Counted from the stretch's first letter, positions 1-9,657 are shown. The stretch is DNA of 64,000 bases from Chlorogloeopsis fritschii PCC 6912 (GCF_000317285.1 NZ_AJLN01000100.1:186001-250000), one strand, 5' to 3'. Program-made: numbers and translations. The notes: generated by a model not told the origin, from the letters alone.

Positions 1-213
1 TTGGCTGCATTTGCCTTGAGTTTTTTACTGACAATTTGTATATCGACATAAGAGATGGTTAAAGGGCAAAGGAGAAAAGATTATCGATATTTTTAAAGTA
101 TAAAAATCTTAACCTTCTGCCTACCAACGGATACGCCACTACCTTTGGAAGCCGCTCCGCGTCTACGTGTCTACTGCCTTTTGCCTTCTAATTATTGAGA
201 TTTATTAAAAAAT
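1..213. other. left edge, no assignable gene
   Basis: Bases 1-51 are open in frame 1 and encode a hydrophobic 16-residue tail ending in TAA. It could be the C-terminus of a membrane protein cut by the window edge, but nothing identifies it. Bases 121-182 carry a dispersed repeat related to those at 43.9-44.1 kb and 59.9 kb (shared GCCGCTCCGCGTCTACG). The rest is AT-rich with no recognisable element. Confidence 0.4.
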
Positions 214-420
214 ATGAACATTTTTAGTGATTTGGCATCTCAGCTAGCTGGACATTCGCCTGTTGATTGGGCGGTTCTGGCTCAAAACATTACCGATCCA
301 GATATCATAGGTCAAATGCAAAGAGCTTTTACTCATTTTCTAAAGACTGGTCAAGCTTGGGCGCTATTGATTGGATTAGCGATTGGTTATATGATTCGGA
401 GTCTGACAAGCTACGGCTAA
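214..420 (+). CDS. small membrane protein, unknown
   Basis: A 68-residue protein of unknown function. The N-terminal two thirds are soluble and amphipathic. The C-terminus has one hydrophobic helix (about residues 48-63, WALLIGLAIGYMIRSL), so a single-pass or tail-anchored topology is likely. It lies 77 bases upstream of argH in the same direction, but a repeat fills the gap, so co-transcription is uncertain. I do not recognise the family. The coding look (balanced composition, ATG start, clear C-terminal helix) makes it probably real. Confidence 0.6.
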   Translation: MNIFSDLASQLAGHSPVDWAVLAQNITDPDIIGQMQRAFTHFLKTGQAWALLIGLAIGYMIRSLTSYG

Positions 421-423
421 AAA

Positions 424-490
424 AATTATGAATTATGAATTATGAATGATAAAAATTTTTCATAATTTAGAATTCATCATTCATCATTCC
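424..490. repeat. short AT-rich tandem/inverted repeat
   Basis: Tandem ATTATGAATT-type units (about 427-448) are followed by inverted ATTCATCATTC units (about 468-489), together able to fold into an imperfect hairpin. It fills the gap before argH and is typical of cyanobacterial short tandemly repeated repetitive (STRR) sequences. Confidence 0.6.
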
Positions 491-497
491 CCAATTT

Positions 498-1883
498 ATG
501 ACTGAACAGCAAACTTGGAGCCAGCGGTTTGAATCAGCGCTGCATCCTGCGATCGCTCGCTTTAATGCGAGTATCACTTTTGATATTGAATTAATAGAAT
601 ACGATCTGACTGGCTCTGTTGCTCATGCCAAAATGCTGGCTAAATGCGGCATTATTTCTCCAGAAGAAGGAGAGCAGTTAGTTGCTGGCTTAGAGCAAAT
701 TCGCCAGGAATATCAGCAAGGCAAATTTAGCCCAGGTATCGACGCAGAAGATGTACATTTTGCTGTCGAACACCGCCTTGTAGAGATTGTTGGCGATGTT
801 GGTAAAAAACTACACACTGCTCGCTCCCGCAATGATCAAGTTGGTACAGATACCAGATTGTATCTGCGCGACCAAATTAAACAAATTCAGAAGCAATTAC
901 GAGAGTTTCAAAGCGTTATTTTAGATATTGCCGAAAAAAACGTTGAAACCCTAATTCCTGGCTATACTCACCTGCAACGCGCTCAACCCCTAAGTTTAGC
1001 CCATCACTTACTAGCGTATTTTCAGATGGCACAACGTGACTGGGAACGCTTGAGCGATGTTTGTCGCCGGGTGAATATTTCGCCTCTGGGTTGTGGTGCT
1101 TTGGCAGGAACTACTTTCCCTATTGACCGCCATTACACAGCCGAACTATTGCAGTTTGATAAGATTTATGCTAACAGTCTGGATGGAGTGAGCGATCGCG
1201 ACTTTGCGATCGAATTTTTATGTGCTGCTAGCTTAGTCATGGTTCACCTTAGCCGCCTTTCAGAAGAAATAATTCTTTGGGCATCGGAAGAATTCGGTTT
1301 TGTCACCCTTCAAGATAGCTGTGCCACTGGCTCTAGTATCATGCCTCAAAAGAAAAACCCCGATGTTCCAGAATTGGTGCGGGGTAAAACAGGTCGTGTC
1401 TTTGGTCATCTCCAAGCTTTATTGGTGATTATGAAGGGATTACCTCTGGCATATAATAAAGACCTGCAAGAAGACAAAGAAGGACTTTTTGACACAGTTA
1501 ACACTGTCAAAGCCTGTTTGGAAGCAATGACTATTTTGCTACGGGAAGGCTTAAAGTTTCGCACTCAACGTTTAGCACAAGCGGTAGCGGAAGACTTTTC
1601 TAATGCCACTGATGTAGCAGATTATTTAGCAGCACGAGGGGTACCTTTTCGTGAAGCCTATAACCTTGTGGGCAAGGTAGTAAAAACCAGTATTGCCGCT
1701 GGGAAACTCCTTAAAGATTTGACTTTAGAGGAATGGAAACAACTTCATCCGGCGTTTGCAGCTGATATTTATGAAGCAATATCACCCCAGCAAGTAGTAG
1801 CTGTCCGTAACAGCTATGGTGGTACAGGCTTTGAGCAAGTCCGAAAAGAATTGCTTGCTGCCCGTGCCCAAGTTGATAGCTAA
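498..1883 (+). CDS. argH: argininosuccinate lyase
   Basis: A 461-residue cytosolic enzyme that splits argininosuccinate into arginine and fumarate, the last step of arginine synthesis. The length is normal for the family. The fumarase/aspartase superfamily signature [12 protein letters not shown] is intact near residue 280, carrying the loop with the catalytic Ser. Other conserved blocks are [10 protein letters not shown] (about 106-115) and [10 protein letters not shown] (about 154-163). It appears to be a stand-alone gene with no other arg genes nearby. The ATG is the natural start because the family's N-terminus (WSQRFE) follows at once. No truncation is seen. Confidence 0.97.
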   Translation: MTEQQTWSQRFESALHPAIARFNASITFDIELIEYDLTGSVAHAKMLAKCGIISPEEGEQLVAGLEQIRQEYQQGKFSPGIDAEDVHFAVEHRLVEIVGDVGKKLHTARSRNDQVGTDTRLYLRDQIKQIQKQLREFQSVILDIAEKNVETLIPGYTHLQRAQPLSLAHHLLAYFQMAQRDWERLSDVCRRVNISPLGCGALAGTTFPIDRHYTAELLQFDKIYANSLDGVSDRDFAIEFLCAASLVMVHLSRLSEEIILWASEEFGFVTLQDSCATGSSIMPQKKNPDVPELVRGKTGRVFGHLQALLVIMKGLPLAYNKDLQEDKEGLFDTVNTVKACLEAMTILLREGLKFRTQRLAQAVAEDFSNATDVADYLAARGVPFREAYNLVGKVVKTSIAAGKLLKDLTLEEWKQLHPAFAADIYEAISPQQVVAVRNSYGGTGFEQVRKELLAARAQVDS

Positions 1884-1916
1884 ACAATTAAATAAAACAC
1901 CCATAAAGGCGAAGAA

Positions 1917-1935
1917 GGCGTACTTTTTGTACGCC
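1917..1935. terminator. possible hairpin after argH
   Basis: A perfect 7-bp stem (GGCGTAC / GTACGCC) with a TTTTT loop lies 34 bases after argH. No T-run follows on either strand, so a Rho-independent terminator is only possible. Confidence 0.35.
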
Positions 1936-1979
1936 AACACCATTAAAAAGCTTCAAGAGTGAGCATCTCAACAGGCAAA

Positions 1980-2144
1980 CTATTCAGCATCAACTGCTGC
2001 TGCTCCCTCATCTTCTTCACTCTTGGGCGGTCTTTGTTGGAACCTTCTTTGGAAACGTCCTGTTGTAGTTCGTTTACGAAACTTTCTGGCATATGCCTGG
2101 TTCCGTAGCGCCTTTTCTTTTTTTGGATTGCGGCGCTTAGCCAT
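1980..2144 (-). CDS. small basic conserved cyanobacterial protein
   Basis: A 54-residue protein with a very basic N-terminal half (MAKRRNPKKEKALRNQAYARKFRKR) and an acidic tail (EEDEGAAAVDAE). The composition suggests an RNA- or ribosome-associated protein, but that is inference. The open frame extends eight codons further upstream. I place the start at the internal ATG because GAGGTGA sits 3-9 bases before it and the MAKRR start looks like a conserved N-terminus. It is convergent with argH. I recall similar small proteins in other cyanobacteria without a known function. Confidence 0.75.
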   Translation of the reverse strand: MAKRRNPKKEKALRNQAYARKFRKRTTTGRFQRRFQQRPPKSEEDEGAAAVDAE

Positions 2145-2168
2145 GTTCACCTCATGAATAAACAACAA

Positions 2169-2716
2169 AAAGCTTTAGCTAGGCATAATATGGGCAATAT
2201 CAGCTACCAATGTTTTTGATATGGTTTCAGCCTAGTTTAGCTATGAACATATTTTAAACAGCAATCTAGATTATCGCATTCTCATTTATTGTGTCAACGA
2301 CAATTTAGTATCGTTATCTTAATTAGCTATCAATTCAGTATAATTCATGAAAATTATGTATTTATTACTACTGAGATCTTGAAGCCAACTAAATTTTACA
2401 CTTCGCGTAAAACTGCTTCTGAATCTTATCATCGCAATTCAAAATACACACATTTATTATTTAGCTATAAAAATTAAATCTAAGCTAAATTTTTAGGTAA
2501 TTAGCCTTTATTCATAAAGCCTTAGGAAGTTTAACTTTGGCTTATCAGGGCACAAAGACACAAGTTAGAATTTAACAGGAATATTTCTTCTGGATGTTGA
2601 CAAAAACCATATGTATCCGTATAAAAAAATACTAACTTGTAGAATAATCGAGGAGATATAAATAGAAATCTACTATCAAGTAAAGTAAAACGTATATATT
2701 TACTAAGATTAAAAAG
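2169..2716. other. AT-rich intergenic region
   Basis: About 550 bases with no convincing gene. Short open frames on both strands have AT-driven composition and no family features. It should hold the promoters of the divergent flanking genes, but I could not fix -10/-35 boxes. Confidence 0.5.
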
Positions 2717-3208
2717 TTGAACATTCTGGCTGTTTTTATTGTGGCTATTCAATCCACACGTAACTTATGGCGCTATGGACAAACCGTACTAGGGATTATT
2801 TTCCGCCATCCAATCCCTGGCACAAGCATTATTCCGATTTTGCCTGATGGACGGATTGTGCTGATTCGACGGCGAGATAATGGTCGTTGGGCTTTACCAG
2901 GAGGTATGGTGGATTGGGGAGAAGATGTACCTAATGCCGTTCGACGAGAGTTGACGGAAGAAACCGGACTGGAGTTAGTAAAGATAAGACGTTTAGTCGG
3001 TGTTTATTCTGCTCCAGATCGCGATCCTAGAATCCACTCAATTTGTATTGTTGTGGAAGCAGAAGTGCAAGGAAAAATGGAAATTCAAGACACATTGGAA
3101 GTCATGGAAATTCAAGCTTTTCATCTTAACTCCCTACCCCCACAGATGTCTCACGATCACAGTCGTCAGTTAGAAGACTACTTGCAAGGCTTGACAACAT
3201 TGGCATAA
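2717..3208 (+). CDS. Nudix hydrolase
   Basis: A Nudix-superfamily pyrophosphohydrolase that cleaves a nucleoside diphosphate linked to some moiety; the substrate cannot be told. The complete Nudix box (G-x5-E-x7-RE-U-x-EE-x-G-U) spans residues 63-85 with all metal-binding Glu residues present. The preceding strands (RIVLIRRRDNGRWALPGG) are typical of MutT-like and ADP-ribose/NADH pyrophosphatases. The first in-frame start is TTG at 2717; a GTG at 2741 is an alternative, so the N-terminus is uncertain. A STRR block and an alpha/beta hydrolase follow in the same direction. Confidence 0.85.
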   Translation: MNILAVFIVAIQSTRNLWRYGQTVLGIIFRHPIPGTSIIPILPDGRIVLIRRRDNGRWALPGGMVDWGEDVPNAVRRELTEETGLELVKIRRLVGVYSAPDRDPRIHSICIVVEAEVQGKMEIQDTLEVMEIQAFHLNSLPPQMSHDHSRQLEDYLQGLTTLA

Positions 3209-3236
3209 TTTATATTGAATTAATTGTTCATTGCTA

Positions 3237-3273
3237 TTAATTATTAGCTATTAGCTATTAGCTATTAGCCACT
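3237..3273. repeat. STRR block (ATTAGCT heptamers)
   Basis: Four to five direct copies of the heptamer ATTAGCT/ATTAGCC. The same unit recurs at about 10.08, 34.77, 35.41, 36.49, 41.17 and 62.0 kb, always between genes. Confidence 0.85.
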
Positions 3274-3293
3274 ATCTACTATTACTTAAAAAT

Positions 3294-4112
3294 ATGAATA
3301 GTTTATTTCGTAATTCCCGGAGAAAACTTTCTCAAGGGTTGTTTTTCTGGCGTGAAGCTGGTGAAGGAGTTCCTATAATTTTCATACATAATGCTTGGAA
3401 TGATAGCAGCCAATGGGTAGCGGTAATGGAATTCCTATCACAAAATTTTCATTGTTTGGCACCAGATCTACTTGGATTTGGTGAATCAGATTGTCCTAAT
3501 ATCCACTACTCTATTGATTTACAAGTCGAATGCCTTGCTGAATTTCTGCACGCTTTGAGATTAGAGAAAGTTTACCTCATAGGACATTCACTAGGAGGTT
3601 GGATTGCTGCTAGCTATGCTTTGAAATATCCAGAACAAGTTTGTGGGTTGGTACTTTTAGCACCAGAGGGTGTAGAAATCGAAGGATTAGAACAGCGTTG
3701 GCAGACAAAACAGAATTTGATGAAACGTCCTCCTTGGATATTTAAATTATTGCGACTGCTTCGCCCATTAACCAAGAAACTAGGTTTAAATTCTAACTTT
3801 GAAGAAGATTGGCAACAACGGCAAATAATGCTGCAATACACTACAGGTAGTCAGTTATTATTCTTGCGAAAGCTACCAGAAATTCGTGCTGAATTATTGC
3901 AAGATAAATTAAATTTTCTTACAGTTCCAGTATTAATTTTACAAGGAGAAAAAGATTTGCCAGAGTCCTTAGCTAAAAGTGAAATTTATGCTAGAGAAAC
4001 TCCAAAATCTGAATTAAAAATTATTGCTCATACCGGAAATAATTTACCAGAAAAATGCACTAAGGTAGTGGCTGGAGATATTAAGGATTTTGTGAGAAGG
4101 GTTAGTGGTTAG
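3294..4112 (+). CDS. alpha/beta hydrolase
   Basis: A 272-residue alpha/beta-hydrolase-fold protein. The nucleophile elbow GHSLGG (residues 97-102, Ser99) and the oxyanion region FIHNAWNDSS (about 30-39) are present, with a plausible acid in LQGEKD (about 226). The usual catalytic His in a GH motif near the C-terminus is not obvious: the aligned stretch reads HTGNNLPEKC, with Asn where GH is expected and a His three residues earlier. It may therefore be inactive or use the shifted His. The last residues (VSG) and the stop codon lie in a STRR/MITE sequence. The substrate is unknown. Confidence 0.85.
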   Translation: MNSLFRNSRRKLSQGLFFWREAGEGVPIIFIHNAWNDSSQWVAVMEFLSQNFHCLAPDLLGFGESDCPNIHYSIDLQVECLAEFLHALRLEKVYLIGHSLGGWIAASYALKYPEQVCGLVLLAPEGVEIEGLEQRWQTKQNLMKRPPWIFKLLRLLRPLTKKLGLNSNFEEDWQQRQIMLQYTTGSQLLFLRKLPEIRAELLQDKLNFLTVPVLILQGEKDLPESLAKSEIYARETPKSELKIIAHTGNNLPEKCTKVVAGDIKDFVRRVSG

Positions 4113-4114
4113 TA

Positions 4115-4235
4115 GGGGCGGGTTTTGTTGATTAACTTTGGATTAAAACCGACAATTTATCTTTTAAACCCGCACGGCAGTCGCACTCGACGCGCTTAAC
4201 CCGCAAGGGCGCGCTGCCTCCCGTACAGTGGTTAT
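4115..4235. repeat. MITE-like element (family A/B) with nested insert
   Basis: Starts GGGGCGGGTTTTGTTG and reaches AAACCCGC at 4173, then resumes at CCGTACAGTGG (4221). It matches the inverted copy at 41.24-41.30 kb almost throughout, except for 47 bases (4174-4220) absent from that copy. Confidence 0.75.
4174..4220. repeat. 47-bp repeat nested inside a MITE
   Basis: Core with inverted ends GGCAGTCGC / GCGCGCTGCC. A second copy in opposite orientation lies at 61906-61944 (shared GTCGCACTCGACGCGCTTAA). Comparison with the uninterrupted MITE at 41.24 kb shows the empty site. Confidence 0.75.
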
Positions 4236-4267
4236 TGGTTGTTAATTAAATGACTAATGACAATTGA

Positions 4268-5044
4268 CTAATGTCTAATGACTATTTCCCGCATTCCCCA
4301 AAATATCAAATTTGGTTCTACTATCAAACAATTAGCAATCTCTGGAAATTGGGATTGAAGATAGTTTACTAACAAAGTGCGATCGCCCCCAGTAATCGCT
4401 ATTTTACTTTCAGGATACGAGCGCCACCATGCCTCTACAAAATCTTTGATTCCAGCCAATAAGGTGTAAATCACCCCGCTTTGCATTGCTTCTTGAGTAG
4501 TTAAAGCAAACCGCTGTGGAAGTTGCTGGGGTAATTCTACGTTTGGTAGTTGCCCAGTTCTATTAGCAAGAGCCGCCAGTTGTAAACTCAATCCCGGAAG
4601 AATTGCACCCCCGTTCAGATTTTGGTTAGCATCCGCACCCGTAAAGGTTAATGCTGTGCCTGCGTCTACGATCAACATGGGAAAGCCCCAAGTTTTGCCT
4701 GCACCCCATAGAGCCAAAGCACGGTCAATTCCCAGAGTCGGATACAATCCCTGGAGAGGTACTTGTTCTAAGGTAATAATGCGAACATTTGGATAAATTT
4801 GCCATAGTGCAGTTTGTTTGGGAACTACTGAGGCAAGGAGGAGAGGAGGAGGGGGAGAAGAGGGGAGTGGGAGAGGGGGGGAAGGGGAGATAGTTTTTAG
4901 TAAGTCGTCAAGGCTTTGCCCGATCGCTAGTTGCTGTAGAGAAGATTCAGGTAGATGATTAGTATCCCAAGTTTGGCAAAGAGTTTCGCCTTCAAATAAA
5001 CCCCAGTGCAACCGAGAGTTGCCAATCATTAAAGCTAACCACAT
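4268..5044 (-). CDS. coaX: type III pantothenate kinase
   Basis: A 258-residue cytosolic enzyme that phosphorylates pantothenate, the first step of coenzyme A synthesis. The N-terminal phosphate-binding motif is the variant [12 protein letters not shown] (canonical DxGNT), followed by the ASKHA-type block [13 protein letters not shown] (about 126-138) and GGAILPGL (about 145-152). Residues about 50-70 are an in-frame Pro/Ser/Leu stretch from a C/T-rich low-complexity repeat (4835-4891), probably a surface loop. The last five residues (IVIRH) and the stop are encoded by a GTCATTAG-type STRR. It stands alone on the minus strand. Confidence 0.9.
   Translation of the reverse strand: MWLALMIGNSRLHWGLFEGETLCQTWDTNHLPESSLQQLAIGQSLDDLLKTISPSPPLPLPSSPPPPLLLASVVPKQTALWQIYPNVRIITLEQVPLQGLYPTLGIDRALALWGAGKTWGFPMLIVDAGTALTFTGADANQNLNGGAILPGLSLQLAALANRTGQLPNVELPQQLPQRFALTTQEAMQSGVIYTLLAGIKDFVEAWWRSYPESKIAITGGDRTLLVNYLQSQFPEIANCLIVEPNLIFWGMREIVIRH
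4835..4891 (-). repeat. low-complexity repeat inside coaX
   Basis: On the coding strand a C/T-rich run of CCCCTCTCC-like units, kept in frame and translated as Pro/Leu/Ser. A similar C-rich run lies in mutS at about 8985-9027. Confidence 0.75.
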
Positions 5045-5278
5045 TTCTGATACTAAATTAGGATAGGAAATATTATTTGATGAAGTTTAGATTTGTAGAG
5101 ACGTGTCATGGCACGCCCAACAGACTGGCGATCGCATACTCAAATCACAAGAAGCACCTCCACCAGCACTACCCGTGAGGCGAAGTAGCCGAAGAGTGAA
5201 GAAACTTTGAATAAAATCAAAAGTTATTGATGCTACTGCGATGGGTACTTTAACTATAAGTACTACGCAGGAGTAGCT

Positions 5279-6124
5279 ATGAAATTTAGCCCAGGCATAC
5301 AAAATTTTTGGCTTCAAATCAGCAATTTCCTCTTTGAAAGTTTAGTTGTATTTTTAGTTCTTCTGTGGTTGAGTGGCTGGAGATTTTCCAATCTGCTAAA
5401 TTTTCCAATTTTAGTAGGTTTCATAGTAGGTTTTTCCTTAGTGTTCTTTCGTTTAATTTGGTTCCTGTCTCATCTCAAATCCCAGTTGCTTCAGGCTCTG
5501 CCAGATGAATGGAAGTTTGAAGTAGCAGTGCTTGCAGATTACCCACTTTTAAATCTCAGTTGGTTGCGCGAGCAAACCAGTATTTTAGAATCTCTTGGCT
5601 TTGTCCAGTTGATGGATTATAAAGTTGAACCGGATACTGGATTTGCGCGGTGTTTTGCCCACCTACAACATTATTGCTTGGCTGAAATTTGTCAGATTTT
5701 TGGGGAAAATGGAGAGACAATCGTACAAAGCATTTCTATTTTTAGTATTTTGGAACAAGATTGGGTAGTCGGTGCTATTAATCGAGAAGTTAATCAAAAT
5801 GATGGGATTGCATACATCTGGCGTCACCCTAAAAAAGTGGGAACCTACTATCCAAATATCAGTCTTGATGAATTTTTGCAGGCTCACCTAAGATTTCGTC
5901 AGCAAATGCTCGATGATTTAGGCATCACTGTATCTACAGATGTTTCGTGGTTTGCTTTTAGAAACCTAGAGCAACAAGCTACTATTTACCGCAAACAAAC
6001 TATGAGGCGAAAACCTCTTTTTTTATCAATACTAGAAGCAACACTGTTTGAACTAAATCCTAAATCTGAATGGTTGGGTGATTATCCAAAAGAAGCTGTA
6101 AAAAGAAGGGCAAATCATCGCTAA
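5279..6124 (+). CDS. membrane-anchored protein, unknown
   Basis: A 281-residue protein of unknown function. Two hydrophobic helices lie near the N-terminus (about 13-33 and 42-62), followed by a soluble domain of about 215 residues rich in aromatic residues and Gln (for example HPKKVGTYYPNISLDEF). The likely form is a hairpin anchor with a cytoplasmic domain. The ATG is preceded by GGAG. No motif identifies a catalytic role, and neighbours (coaX, Uma2) are on the opposite strand and give no clue. Confidence 0.7.
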   Translation: MKFSPGIQNFWLQISNFLFESLVVFLVLLWLSGWRFSNLLNFPILVGFIVGFSLVFFRLIWFLSHLKSQLLQALPDEWKFEVAVLADYPLLNLSWLREQTSILESLGFVQLMDYKVEPDTGFARCFAHLQHYCLAEICQIFGENGETIVQSISIFSILEQDWVVGAINREVNQNDGIAYIWRHPKKVGTYYPNISLDEFLQAHLRFRQQMLDDLGITVSTDVSWFAFRNLEQQATIYRKQTMRRKPLFLSILEATLFELNPKSEWLGDYPKEAVKRRANHR

Positions 6125-6157
6125 ATTTATTGAAGTTACTATTTGACATCTAAATCA

Positions 6158-6727
6158 CTATTCAAAAACCACATCTTCGTAAAGTGCTGCCATAGTTCCT
6201 TCAAAATTAATGCTGTTGAGTCGAAAAATTTCTTGCTGCGAAGTATACGATCGCAAAACCCACAATCCTTCACTATTACGCTGGAAACACTCTACTCGCT
6301 GACGTTTAGTGTTAATTAAAACATACTCTTGTAAGCTCTCCAATACTTGGTAATCAGCAAACTTATCGCCCCGATCGAAGGCTTCAGTAGAGTCAGATAA
6401 AACTTCGACAATTAAACAAGGATATTTTTTATAAGCTGGCGTTTCTTGGTCTCGTTGGTCGCAAGTAACCATCACATCAGGATAATAAAATCGATTCAGG
6501 GATTCGATTCGTGCTTTCATATCAGAAATGTACACACGACAGCCAGCTCCGCGTACATGATTGCGGAGCAGAGCAAACAAATTTCCGGCAATAGTAACGT
6601 GAGGATCGAGCGCTCCAGCCATTGCGTAGATATACCCGTCAATGTACTCATGCTTGACATCGCTGTTTTCCTCCATTTCGAGGTATGCTTCGGCAGTGAG
6701 ATAGTCTTGTTGAGGAGAAGCAATCAT
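6158..6727 (-). CDS. Uma2 family endonuclease
   Basis: A 189-residue member of the Uma2 (DUF820) family, a PD-(D/E)XK-type nuclease fold greatly expanded in cyanobacteria and of unknown cellular role. Family blocks are intact: the N-terminal YLxxEexSxxKHEYidG helix (residues 14-31), YYPDVMV (about 97-103), CLIVEVLSDST with the catalytic-type Glu (about 119-129), and EYVLINTKRQRVECF. Length and both ends look complete. Two decayed relatives occur at 53.2 and 59.0 kb. Confidence 0.9.
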   Translation of the reverse strand: MIASPQQDYLTAEAYLEMEENSDVKHEYIDGYIYAMAGALDPHVTIAGNLFALLRNHVRGAGCRVYISDMKARIESLNRFYYPDVMVTCDQRDQETPAYKKYPCLIVEVLSDSTEAFDRGDKFADYQVLESLQEYVLINTKRQRVECFQRNSEGLWVLRSYTSQQEIFRLNSINFEGTMAALYEDVVFE

Positions 6728-6987
6728 AAGTTAAAACCTCGCTGAGTTTTGATCCAATTTGAAAAATGATTGCGACAGATGGATTCACCCAACCCGGATA
6801 CAGAAGGTAATTTCCAATCCAAAATCTAAAATCTAAAATTCAAAATAGTATGAGTTCTAGGTTAACGTCTGAGAAAACCAGATTGCTTTTCAATTAGTTA
6901 ACAAACCTTGAACAAAATGAAAGTATCGCTAATAACGCGATATCATCGTATCTTGTGTCAGTTGCCATCTGTACTGTTAAATTATCG

Positions 6988-9654
6988 ATGACTGCTTCTC
7001 ACTCTGCATCCCAACCCACTGGAAACAACAATGCGATTGCGCCTATTTCTGATTATCGAGCGGTGGATCGCAGCAAGCTGACTCAAATGTTCCAGCATTA
7101 TGTGGAAACGAAGGAGAAGTATCCTCATGCTGTGTTGCTGTATCGGGTGGGAGATTTCTTTGAATGCTATTTCCAAGATGCTGTGACTTTGGCACAGGAA
7201 TTAGAATTATTCCTGACTAGCAAGCCAGTCGGAGAAGTGGGCAGGGTAGCAATGAGTGGTGTGCCGCACCATGCCTGGGAGCGTCATGCAACTTTGTTGG
7301 TGGAAAAAGGCTATGCGGTTGTCATTTGCGATCAAGTTGAAGATGCGGCGGAAGCGGCTGGCAGATTGGTGCGGCGGGAGATAACGCGCATTCTCACTCC
7401 CGGTACTTTGCTGGAAGAGGGAATGCTAAAGTCTGGTCGCAATAATTACCTGGCTGCTGTGGTAATAGCTGGAGAGCATTGGGGTTTGGCTTATGCGGAT
7501 ATCTCTACAGGTGAATTCCTCACTACTCAAAGCAGCAATTCAGAACATCTCACACAGGAATTGATGCGCTTGCAGCCAGCGGAAGTTCTAATTCCTACCA
7601 ATGCTCCCGATTTGGGAGGTTTATTGCGCCCAGGTGAAAAATCTGAGCATTTACCGGAATGTTTGCCACCTGCTTTTTGCTATGCTCTACGATCGCAAAT
7701 TCCTTTCTCGGCAGGAGAAGCTAGAGCCAGATTGTTGCAGAAGTTTAAAGTGCGATCGCTTGAAGGCATGGGTTGCGAACATCTTCCTCTAGCAGTTCGT
7801 GCTGCGGGCGGTCTTCTACAATATTTAGAAGAAACCCAAAAACATAACTCAGTTCCTCTCCAACTTCTCCGTACCTACACGATTACTGATTTCCTGATTG
7901 TTGACCATCAAACTCGCCGCAACCTGGAAATTACGCAAACAGTTCGAGATGGCAGTTTTCACGGTTCCTTATTGTGGGCGTTAGATAGAACTAGTACAGC
8001 TATGGGCAGTCGTGCCTTGCGGCGGTGGTTGTTACAACCGCTACTTGATATTAAAGGCATTCGAGCACGGCAAGATACTATTCAAGAACTAGTAGAAAAT
8101 ACTCCCCTACGTCAAGATTTGCGGCAGTTACTACGGCAAATTTATGACTTGGAACGCCTCACGGGAAGGGCTGGTTCTGGTACTGCTAACGCCAGAGATT
8201 TAGTAGCTTTGGCAGATTCGCTTGCCAAATTACCGGAGCTAGCGCTGTTAGTTGCAGAAACTCGTTCTCCTTTTCTCAAAGCCTTACAAAAAGTGCCGCC
8301 TGTATTAGAAGAACTGGCACAAAAAATCAGCGCTCACGTCGTCGAGACGCCACCAGTACATATTAAAGAAGGTGGATTGATTCGTCCTGGAGTGAACAAG
8401 CACTTGGATGAAAGACGTGTTTTGGTGGAAGAAGACCAAAAATGGATTGCCAATTTGGAAGTAGAGGAACGCTCAAGAACAGGAATTCAAACATTAAAGG
8501 TAGGATTTAATAAAACTTTCGGTTATTACATCAGTATTTCCCGTGCCAAAGCTGACCAAGTGCCGTCAAATTATATACGCAAACAAACATTGACGAATGA
8601 GGAACGCTACATTACTCCGGAATTGAAGGAACGCGAAGCACGCATCCTCACAGCGCGAGACGATTTAAATCAGATGGAGTATGAAATTTTTGTAGCGCTA
8701 CGAGAAGAGGTGGGGCAGCAAGCGGAGGTAATCCGGAATCTTTCTCGTGCAGTAGCTGCGGCGGATGTGCTGTGCGGCTTGGCTGAATTGGCTGTGCATC
8801 AAGGTTATTGTTGTCCGGAAATGGTAGAAGGACGAGAAATTTATGTTGTGGATGGACGGCATCCGGTAGTGGAACAGTCTTTGCCTGCGGGATTTTTTGT
8901 GCCAAATTCGACGCAGTTAGGGTTGGGAGGACAGGGGACAGGGGACAGGGAACAGGGGAACAAGGGGAATGTAAATGAAAATTTCTCCCCCTCTCTCACT
9001 CTCCCCCTCTCCCACTCTCCCACTCCTGACTTAATTATTCTCACTGGGCCGAATGCAAGTGGTAAGAGTTGTTATTTAAGGCAGGTAGGGTTAATTCAGT
9101 TAATGGCACAAATTGGCAGTTTTGTACCTGCTAGCTTTGCTCGGTTGGGAATATGCGATCGCATTTTTACTCGTGTAGGTGCGGTGGATGATTTGGCAAC
9201 CGGTCAATCTACGTTCATGGTGGAGATGAATGAAACGGCAAATATTCTCAACCATGCTACATCGCGGTCTTTGGTGTTGTTAGATGAAATTGGACGGGGA
9301 ACGGCAACTTTTGATGGTCTTTCTATTGCTTGGGCAGTAGCAGAGTATCTAGCAACGGAAATTCAAGCACGAACAATTTTTGCTACCCACTACCACGAGT
9401 TGAATGAATTGGCATCGCTGTTAGAGAATGTGGCAAATTATCAAGTGACTGTGAAGGAATTGCCAGAACAAATTATTTTCTTGCACCAAGTTCAACCGGG
9501 AGGTGCTGACAAGTCCTATGGTATAGAGGCAGGAAGGTTGGCAGGTTTACCCAAAGTTGTAATTCAACGGGCTAAACAAGTAATGGGGCAAATTGAAAAA
9601 CACAGTAAGATTGCGATCGGTTTACGTGAAGGTCTTCAGGATAAAGAGGAGTAA
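6988..9654 (+). CDS. mutS: DNA mismatch repair protein MutS
   Basis: A mismatch-recognition ATPase of about 888 residues. The N-terminal domain has the mismatch-contacting Phe-x-Glu in GDFFECYF. Connector, lever and clamp domains follow ([19 protein letters not shown]). The C-terminal ATPase has Walker A GPNASGKS and Walker [17 protein letters not shown], then ATHYHEL. Just before Walker A there is an in-frame insert of about 36 residues made of a G-rich repeat (GQGTGD...) and a C-rich repeat. The ATG at 6988 (MTASHS) is preferred to an in-frame GTG at 6955. No mutL is in the window. Confidence 0.95.
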   Translation: MTASHSASQPTGNNNAIAPISDYRAVDRSKLTQMFQHYVETKEKYPHAVLLYRVGDFFECYFQDAVTLAQELELFLTSKPVGEVGRVAMSGVPHHAWERHATLLVEKGYAVVICDQVEDAAEAAGRLVRREITRILTPGTLLEEGMLKSGRNNYLAAVVIAGEHWGLAYADISTGEFLTTQSSNSEHLTQELMRLQPAEVLIPTNAPDLGGLLRPGEKSEHLPECLPPAFCYALRSQIPFSAGEARARLLQKFKVRSLEGMGCEHLPLAVRAAGGLLQYLEETQKHNSVPLQLLRTYTITDFLIVDHQTRRNLEITQTVRDGSFHGSLLWALDRTSTAMGSRALRRWLLQPLLDIKGIRARQDTIQELVENTPLRQDLRQLLRQIYDLERLTGRAGSGTANARDLVALADSLAKLPELALLVAETRSPFLKALQKVPPVLEELAQKISAHVVETPPVHIKEGGLIRPGVNKHLDERRVLVEEDQKWIANLEVEERSRTGIQTLKVGFNKTFGYYISISRAKADQVPSNYIRKQTLTNEERYITPELKEREARILTARDDLNQMEYEIFVALREEVGQQAEVIRNLSRAVAAADVLCGLAELAVHQGYCCPEMVEGREIYVVDGRHPVVEQSLPAGFFVPNSTQLGLGGQGTGDREQGNKGNVNENFSPSLTLPLSHSPTPDLIILTGPNASGKSCYLRQVGLIQLMAQIGSFVPASFARLGICDRIFTRVGAVDDLATGQSTFMVEMNETANILNHATSRSLVLLDEIGRGTATFDGLSIAWAVAEYLATEIQARTIFATHYHELNELASLLENVANYQVTVKELPEQIIFLHQVQPGGADKSYGIEAGRLAGLPKVVIQRAKQVMGQIEKHSKIAIGLREGLQDKEE
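8918..9027 (+). repeat. G-rich/C-rich repeat inserted in frame in mutS
   Basis: GGGTTGGGAGGACAGG followed by further GGGGACA heptamers, a short spacer, then C-rich units (CTCCCCCTCTCCC). It is a multiple of three in effect and stop-free. The same composite occurs in the sensor kinase gene at 15.9-16.0 kb. Confidence 0.85.
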
Positions 9655-9657
9655 GTA

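Noticed and set aside
2289-2752. Open frames of 62 and 73 codons on both strands
   Set aside because: AT-driven composition, no motif or start signal; they lie in a gap between divergent genes.
3237-3273. CRISPR array from regularly repeated heptamers
   Set aside because: Units are 7 bp with no spacers and no cas genes; they are STRR-type tandem repeats.
5087-5317. 76-codon minus-strand open frame before the 281-residue membrane protein gene
   Set aside because: It overlaps the start of the plus-strand gene, contains a dispersed repeat piece (TAGAGACGTGTCATGGCACG) and has no family features.
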